Source: Hymenoscyphus infarciens (taxonomy: Eukaryota > Ascomycota > Leotiomycetes > Helotiales > Helotiaceae). Taken from it: 64,000 nt of DNA. A program made the translations under genes and the position numbers. Below, piece after piece: positions 57,501 to 64,000 of this stretch. Each line of letters opens with the position of its first letter. Within the stretch, counting starts at the first letter, position 1. Location: the NCBI GenBank assembly GCA_001414345.1, contig LLCB01000028.1:186001-250000 (forward strand), read 5' to 3'. The notes below the pieces were generated by a model. The model did not search any database and was not told where the DNA came from. It was given only the letters and a program-made list of their open reading frames with translations.

Positions 57501-59760
57501 ATGATACATCGTTGTTAGATGGATGAAAAAACAGGTAGTGAGATGGGGAACATAAGTCTAGTGCGAAACAGTTTGTTTGGCGATTTTGAGTTGATAAAGC
57601 GATATCTCCTAGGCCTATGGAAAAGGGAGGGGAAAGAATGAGGGAAAGAAACGAGACTTGGTTAGGATTGGGAGTTTCTGGAATTAATAGACCGTTGCTT
57701 GGTGGAGTTGGGTTATGTTTGTACTATACAGCACGGTCTGGGATTTGAAGGCTTTTGGGGTCGAAGTTTCTTGTATTTGAGATGAGGTTGGATGTAAGAT
57801 TAGAAATAGTGAAATACAATTGTAATCCCATCACATCGCGAACACATCTATCGTGAGTTTGGAATTCAACTTGATTCTTCCTCATAACCACGAAATTCTC
57901 CAATTTCATAGCTCTAGATATATCCCGATGGGGAAAATCTCGTTGTTGGACGACTTCCTGGTTCTGTACTGGTATTTTGATAGAACCACCGGGTCAACAG
58001 GAAAACTTCCGGAGAGGCCGAAGACGGCACTGCCATTTTTAGAAACCGAACAATAGAACAATAAACACCAGATCCTTGGCGAAGACATTAAGTGAACCAT
58101 TAAGCGGAGAGGAACAACATGGAATCTTTGGTAAAATGACTCGTACTATCATAGAAAGTAAAGTATAACATAAGCGTACGCTCGCCAATTCTGGGGTGCG
58201 TCCTCGTGTTTGTGTCTTGGAAATATAGAAGGATGCGGAGAAGATCAAGAACTATCTCGAAGATTACGACTGCTGAGTGGTTCTTGATATCATTCCCCAG
58301 ACTTGGGAGTCTGGGGATTCCGAGAAATAAGAGATGTCAAGCTTTGGGTACTTGGCGAGTTTGAACTTTCCACCTTTCAACCGAACACATCTCTTCCTAC
58401 CGCCGTCTTTTGGTTCCGAAGACGAAACTGCATGAGATCTTTGATGCGGAGAGAACCTGCCCACGCGGGGAAACAATTGGTAAATAATTGCAACCAAAAA
58501 AAAGTTTGGACTTGGAGGAAGCAGTCCACGTGACAATAATACCGCATAATAGTGACAGTTTCAGAATGATACAACGTCACTCCAGCAGACCCCGCCAACC
58601 AATGAGTTCCAGAATGCCGCGTCGCGTTGAAAATGTTGCCGTGGCGAAAGCCATTCTTTTGAATGTAAAAATATCCAAAGTTTTGGAAGGCAGAAGAAGA
58701 AAGAAAAGCAGGAAAAACAATTCGACAACGCATCCGAACTATATCAACCCATCTATGCGATGAGGCTGTGGTTCTCCCCTCGGCTGACTGCGAAAAGGAA
58801 AATGGATAAACCAATGTGCTTTCTGGGTGGCTCCAAGGCGTGGGCAAAAGAGTGTTTCACCCGGTGTTTTGGAAGGTATATCCTGGGGATCATCCGGGCT
58901 TTGATACGGGCGATCGTTAGCCGAGGGGGCTTTGCGCAGACTTCTTTTGCGTGAAAATGTCAATTTGAAGAAAGCTGAGCGAATAGAAAGAGGTTGACAA
59001 TTGTCAGACGAATCAAGAGGGGAAGAGTGAGCTCGAAGAACAAAGAGTTCGAACTTCGAACTCGAGTTCGAAGAGGTAGCCAAGGGCTATTTTTCGCGGG
59101 GGATCTTAAGCGGGCAGTGGTTTTAAGGGGCGACTTCGGTTGTTCGAGGGCAGGTTCAAGTGAAGTTCAAGCAACTTCCCTACAAGTCCACTAAAGAACC
59201 GCAAAAGGGAAGTAAATTTGGGAATTGAAGCCAATGAGCAGATAATATACTTCGTAATGAAGAGGGGTTGCGACACGAGTTCGACGCCTGAAGAAGGTCG
59301 ATTACTCGATTTTGCTCTTGCTGAGCCACACTGCACGCGCCACCAGCTTCGAGGCTAGTGGGCAAGACCCCTGAATACTCGACTGCTGCACTGCACTGCA
59401 CTGAACCTTCTCCTACAACTCTCACTCCCATACAACTCTCACCCTCATTCACGAGCCAACTTTGGTGCCACCACCTCCATTCACTTCTCTGTATCGATCG
59501 CATTTACACTCCTTTGCATTTGCACATTCACAAATCTTGGACCCTCTTTACACGAATACGGCGCTGACTACTTCATCACCCATACGAATTCCTGACGGTG
59601 GCCGGAAGAGCGGATTACGATTTGAGGGCCTCGAGAGGAACCCTGGGAGATTGGAAATTGGGCTGCATCATCATCATACAACCAACTTCTCTCGACACGA
59701 ACAAACAGACAACCAGAGGAACAAACACCAAAGGACAGACATACTGCGCAAGGCGATTTC
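57501..59760. other. long intergenic region, no supported gene
   Basis: Scattered short frames on both strands without motifs. A GCACT-type repeat (CTGCACTGCACTGCACTGAA) lies near 59390. From about 59420 the pyrimidine-rich DNA looks like promoter and leader of the DUF300 gene. Confidence 0.45.
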
Positions 59761-59809
59761 GAGATATTGAAGGAGTCGAGATATTGAAGGAGTCGAGATA
59801 TTGAAGGAG
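59761..59809 (+). repeat. 17 bp tandem repeat, about 3 copies
   Basis: GAGATATTGAAGGAGTC at 59761-59777, 59778-59794 and 59795-59809 (last copy short). It lies about 100 bp upstream of the DUF300 start codon, probably in its mRNA leader. Confidence 0.85.
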
Positions 59810-59909
59810 AAATACAACAATTTCCATACGAGAAGAACACCAACACCCCCTCTGGCAGAACACAGCAGTTCCACATCGCAGATTGCTCGAATGAGCAATA
59901 GCCGCCAGA

Positions 59910-61758
59910 ATGCTGCTGGGACTAAATTCAACATGTAATTCGACGCTGGACGATCTGAGGAGTATGTAAACTGGAAAGGCTGATACAGGAAAAGGTGCTG
60001 ACTGAATATAGTTGGAGCTTCCGAGACGGCTCTGATAGGGAACTGGACCTTTCACGAAATAGGCCTCATTGCTGCTCCCTCTGGCGCATTGATTGCGGTA
60101 GTAGTATCTTTCTACCTGATATGGATGCATGCGCTGCATTACACCAAGCCTTATGAGCAACGACAGTACGTTTTGAACCCAATACCTTGTTAACTTGCGC
60201 TAACCCTCACCAGCATCATTCGCATTCTTTTCATGATACCCGTTTACGCAACCTCCGCATACCTCTCCTTCCGATACTACTGGCATGCGATATACTTCCA
60301 GGTCATATCCGATTGTTACGAAGCCTTCGCGATTGCCTCCTTTTTTGCACTCATGTGCCATTACATCGCGCCAAGTCTACACGAACAGAAACTATACTTC
60401 CGAACCATAGCACCAAAGGGATGGGTGTGGCCAATATCTACCATGAGGAAATTGTGCTGCGGAGATTCTGGGCCGTGGAGGACACCGAGAAGCGGGCTGA
60501 CTTGGTTCAATATCATATGGTTGGGGGTTTACCAATACTGTTTTATTCGAGTTTCCATGACTGTTACTGCAGTTGTCACACAATATTTCGATCGATATTG
60601 CGAATCCTCCAATTCTCCTTTATTTGCGCATATTTGGGTATGTCTGGTTATATCGACTACGGAGTAGAATGCTAACTATGATAGGCACTTGTCCTAAACG
60701 CCACAGCAGTCACAGTTGCCATGTACTGCTTGATTCAATTTTACGTTCAACTCCGTACAGATCTCTCCCCTCACAGTCCGTTTTTAAAGGTCCTGGCCAT
60801 CAAATTGGTCATTTTCCTTTCATTCTGGCAAGCGTTCACCATCAGTATCTTGACCTCCACCTTTGAGGTCGTCACCCCGACGGCATATCTAGCATACCCC
60901 GACCTTAAAGTGGGAATCCCTTCTTTATTGCTATGCGTAGAAATGGCTATCTTCGCGGTTCTACATTTATTCGCATTCCCATGGGCGCCATATAAAACCG
61001 GTGCCGAAGTCAGAGATTACCCAATGTCGCTAGCATCCGGCGTTTCCTCGAAGAATGTTCAAGGTCAGAAACAAGGTGGGTTTTTGGGATGGAAGGCATT
61101 TGTAGATGCTATGAATCCATGGGATTTAGTAAAAGCATTTGCGCGCTCCATGCGATGGTTAGTCGTTGGTCGGAAACATCGCGAAAAGGACAGCTCTTAT
61201 ACACGCAACCTTGGGAATGAGAACGACATGGCATTAGATGGTGGAAGGGAGGGCGGCTTCACCAACGAGGGCTACAAGAAACCCGTGGACCTTCCAATCG
61301 CTGATGAATTCCGGAGAAGCCGGTTCGGGATGCCGCAAGGGGCGATGGGTGGGAAATTACCGAGTGAAGAGGGTGCGGCGTTGATTGCACATGCGCAACC
61401 GCATCCTCAGAATACCAATTCTGGGGGCTATGTTCCGGCGAGACAGCGATATGATGCTGATGGACGAGATATCAGTCCTCACGAGCAAACGAGATATGCC
61501 GACATGAGTCCTGATCGCGGAAAGAGTCCCGTCCCACCAGCATTGAGGCGACCAGACAACTATTCGCAAGAAGATATTGGGATGGCCGTCTCGGAACCTG
61601 GGCCGTATCAACCATATCAGCCTTACCAACAGCGACAACCGACGGCGGCTGAGATATACCTGGAGCAGAAACGACAGGATCGGAGACAAGTTTTCAATCC
61701 TTCGGAGCAGTGGGCGAATTCTAAACAACCGAGGGATCGGGATCAGAATTCGTTTTGA
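59910..61758 (+). CDS. DUF300 / Ostalpha-TMEM184 family membrane protein (Hfl1-like)
   Basis: Four exons: 59910-59961, 60012-60165, 60214-60637 and 60685-61758; 1,704 nt, 567 residues. I chose the ATG at 59910 because it alone gives the right phase at the first splice: MLLGLNSTCNSTLDDLR-IGASETALIGNWTFHEIG. PF03619 features: seven hydrophobic segments beginning IGLIAAPSGALIAVVVSFYLI, the conserved RHIIRILFMIPVYATSAYLSF, DCYEAFAIASFFALMCHYI, a short Cys-containing loop (RKLCC), QYCFIRVSMTVTAVVTQYF, KLVIFLSFWQAFTISIL and CVEMAIFAVLHLFAFPW. The C-terminal 220 residues are hydrophilic and cytosolic. Yeast relatives (Hfl1) sit in the vacuolar membrane and bind Atg8. Luminal NxT sequons are at the start. 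A tandem repeat lies in the leader. Confidence 0.9.
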
Positions 61759-63475
61759 GCGATGAGGGATCCTTTGTATATTAAGAAAGCATTGTGTGTG
61801 TGTGTTTTTTAGCGGGCGTAGGGGGAGCACTTTGAATATGGTCGAGGCTGGCTCCTAATTGTACTCTACACGGCACGGCTGGTGGCATTTTGCATTTGGG
61901 ATGGCGTTTTCTCTTTCTCTTCTGTTCCTTTTTTGTTGTTTTGCTTTGCCAAGCGATGGTTATTGACGTTTGTATGAGAGCCTTTTTGTGAGTGGAGGGT
62001 GGTGTGTGGTTGGGAGATTTAGACAGATGCATAGGATGGGATGAGATAGGATGGGAGGGGATAGGATGGGTCTTAATGGCTTTTTGTTTTGTGGGTGGCT
62101 GCATGGATTATCAGAGCTTAGTGTTGGATGGGGTGAGGCGCGGTGGTGGTAGGATAGAAGAATTAAGTCTATAAAATTTAAATATGGAGCTGAGGTCTTG
62201 TGAAATTTTCTTGCGTTAGTGTTAGGATTAATTTCCTCCTAGTCTAGAGTGCTGTTAGCCGTGCTTGAGCAGGAGAAGTGGGTATTGCTCTCTCCCGACA
62301 CCTACTTTGCTGTTGTACTCAGTCCTGTGAAGTAGGTATTTCGGGAATGAGAGCGGGGCGGGGGTTTGCAGAGTTGTGGTTACTTGTTCTGCTTTTCTGA
62401 CTGACTTGTGTAATGAGAGACCTTTGTGAGGCGCTGTGGTGATGGTGGTGGTGGTGTAGTAGTGGTGGCTTTTGTTTTCTAAATGTGGATGGATGGTATT
62501 TTGAAGCTAGGAAGGAAGGAAGGAAGGAACGGGGTATGGAAGAGTTTAAATGGGAAAGGTTCTTAGGTATATATAAAGGGATTTGAAGGGTTGGTTATAT
62601 GGATGAGATAGAGGGTTGGAGGGAGTAGGAAGTTGGATTTGATTGGGGGGGCGTTTGCTATTTCTTGATGTTGAGGTGTGTGTTGAGGTGGGTGTTGATG
62701 TGTGTGATTCCGAGGTTGGTAGTTTCTCGTAGTGTTTCTCCTGTTTGAGGTTGGAGATGCTTATGGGTGCATAGAGGGGGGTTTTGTTTGTTGAATTTGG
62801 GTTTTTGTATTTATAGAGAGTTAATCTTCTTTGTGGAAGTTTCAAGCTTAAGCTTGAGCTTGAGGACATTAAAGGTCTTACTTTTCGTGGAGAAGTGGAT
62901 GCCAAAAATGCTGGCATTTTTGGGGGGGGGGGGGTTGGAGTACCAAATACTTGTTCTACTTATTTATCATTAGTGAGCAATCAAGGCTAATAATTAGGCG
63001 AGGGGAACACCAGCTGTAGTAATGAACTGGCACGCAAGACTAGACATAGACATAGATAGAGCCACAAATACGAAATATATGCCGGTTTCAAACTTCTTCT
63101 CTGGTCTGAGTACTTTCATTGAAAAGACCGCGAGGATTACTTTCTAATTGCCCTCAATTTCAAAAGGGAGTTTTTGGTATTTTCATGATGCTCCCTCGAT
63201 TTTTCCCGGGGGAAAATGAGTACTAGTACTGTAGGTGAAATCTTTGTTTTTGATTCGAGGGAGCAATCCCGTTAAGTTTTGTTTTTCCTTTTCGATTTTG
63301 TTGCGTTATTTCATCTGCTAGACACTTGTTGATACATGCCTAGGCGATTCGGTTTGATTTCAAAGTTCCACTAATTCGGTTTCTAAACTTCGGTCGTTGA
63401 TCTTTTGGTCTTCAAGTCGCAAGTCATCAACAACAATTTTGTCCTGATGAAAGTTTGCCTGCCAATTCCTACACT
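61759..63475. other. intergenic, G/T-rich, no supported gene
   Basis: This is the convergent 3' flank of the DUF300 gene and of the GPI-anchored protein gene. Simple repeats: GGTGGT near 62430, GAAGGAAGGAAGG near 62510, and a G run at 62921-62932. Open frames here lack motifs. Confidence 0.55.
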
Positions 63476-64000
63476 CTAGAGCATTCCAAAAGCAAAAACC
63501 CCCACAAAGCCAGCAACAAACAAACCCGCATCCCACACCAACACAGTTCCAAGCGAAGAAGTAGGACTAGGACTAGGACTAGGACTCGCCGACCTCGACC
63601 CCGAAGCCGAAGTACCCGATCCTGTGGGCGAAGAAGTAGGTGGTGTCGTGACCTTCGTCGAAGTCGTGATGCCAGTTATTGGTTCAGTTGTGACGGTGGA
63701 GTTGAGATATGTAGGTGGCACGGAGACAGAGGTGTTTATTGGACCACCTGGGTTGGGAGCCGCCGTGATGGATGTAGATGGAATTGCTACAGTTGAGACG
63801 ATAGTTGAGGATGCGGGGTGGGTGCTGGGTTCGTGGGAGTAGCCTGGTGTGGAGGTGTCGATGACTATTGAGGTGGGGAGGTTTGAGATGGAAAGACTTG
63901 AGATGGAGAGACCTGATGTTGGGAGGGGCGAGGGATGACCGGTGTATGCTTCACCGTCGGAACTTGGTGCCCAGGTTGGTTGTTGAACATCGCTGGCGCT
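63476..64000 (-). CDS. Ser/Thr/Pro-rich GPI-anchored cell-wall protein, partial
   Basis: The minus-strand frame is open from the window edge at 64000 to its stop at 63476, 174 codons, with the N-terminus beyond the window. The visible part is a Ser/Thr/Pro mucin-like stalk (for example SLSISSLSISNLPTS and TTSTKVTTPPTSSPTGSG). An SPSPSPSP run, encoded by a CCTAGT tandem repeat, is followed by the C-terminal hydrophobic segment LFVAGFVGVFAFGML. A GSGTSASGS stretch before it provides small residues for GPI attachment. Such proteins are O-mannosylated wall or plasma-membrane proteins. The catalytic or binding domain, if any, lies outside the window. Confidence 0.8.
   Translation of the reverse strand, partial: SASDVQQPTWAPSSDGEAYTGHPSPLPTSGLSISSLSISNLPTSIVIDTSTPGYSHEPSTHPASSTIVSTVAIPSTSITAAPNPGGPINTSVSVPPTYLNSTVTTEPITGITTSTKVTTPPTSSPTGSGTSASGSRSASPSPSPSPTSSLGTVLVWDAGLFVAGFVGVFAFGML

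Noticed and set aside
44151..61758. Atg29 and the Hfl1-like protein as an autophagy gene cluster
   Set aside because: They are 14 kb apart with unrelated genes and retroelement relics between them.
1..64000. CRISPR array, bacterial operon or integrated virus
   Set aside because: No evenly spaced direct repeats with unique spacers, no clustered intronless genes and no viral hallmark genes; the gene structure is fungal throughout.

Overview
The window is nuclear DNA of a filamentous ascomycete (Pezizomycotina). The evidence is: genes with many 45-110 bp GT-AG introns; fungus-only families (Fungal_trans_2 regulator, Atg29, DUF2235 hydrolase, OPT transporter, fructosyl-amine-oxidase-type flavoprotein); a dispersed single 5S rRNA gene; and a transposon with strong CpA/TpG depletion, as left by repeat-induced point mutation (RIP). 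A Leotiomycetes-type genome is my impression only. Exon models below were spliced by hand. For every gene where I summed all exons (BVMO, regulator, C2H2, DUF2235, oxidase, epimerase, C2HC protein, OPT, Atg29, CCCH, DUF300, hypothetical at 6.4 kb) the total is a multiple of three, which supports the models.

Layout. 0-4 kb is decayed: a gene-end remnant, a MYND-like pseudogene, a TA-flanked 483 bp MITE and a second pseudogene. 4.4-9 kb holds a secreted PAF-acetylhydrolase-like enzyme, an unknown basic protein and a gelsolin-repeat actin-binding protein. 10.66-13.04 kb is a complete but dead TIR element with an 8 bp target duplication (hAT-like), followed within 221 bp by an eight-cysteine small secreted protein. 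15.8-20.9 kb carries an esterase relic, a Baeyer-Villiger-type monooxygenase and a Fungal_trans_2 regulator without a visible zinc cluster. 21-25 kb has a C2H2 protein between purine tracts and a DUF2235 hydrolase. 25.5-29.9 kb has an FAD amine oxidase, a Rossmann epimerase/NmrA-like protein with a GC-AG first intron, and an aldo-keto reductase pseudogene. 30-37 kb is a divergent pair: an Hsp70-like ATPase and a 976-residue protein whose C2HC/C2H2 zinc fingers are built from symmetric phase-1 exons. 37.5 kb has a 5S rRNA gene.

39.3-42.8 kb is an OPT transporter with 19 exons including an 11 nt micro-exon. 44.2-45.7 kb is ATG29 with a 10 nt micro-exon. 47-48.3 kb is a damaged FAD monooxygenase. 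49.6-52.3 kb is a CCCH zinc-finger protein. 53.6-57.5 kb is a retroelement graveyard (Ty3/gypsy chromodomain end and Ty1/copia integrase fragment). 59.9-61.8 kb is a DUF300/Hfl1-type vacuolar membrane protein. The right edge cuts a Ser/Thr-rich GPI-anchored protein.

Functional links. The monooxygenase, the esterase relic and the regulator look like the remains of a small oxidative catabolic or secondary-metabolism group. Atg29 and the DUF300 protein both belong to autophagy/vacuole biology but are 14 kb apart, so this is probably coincidence. I found no CRISPR array, tRNA, integrase/att site or prokaryote-like operon.
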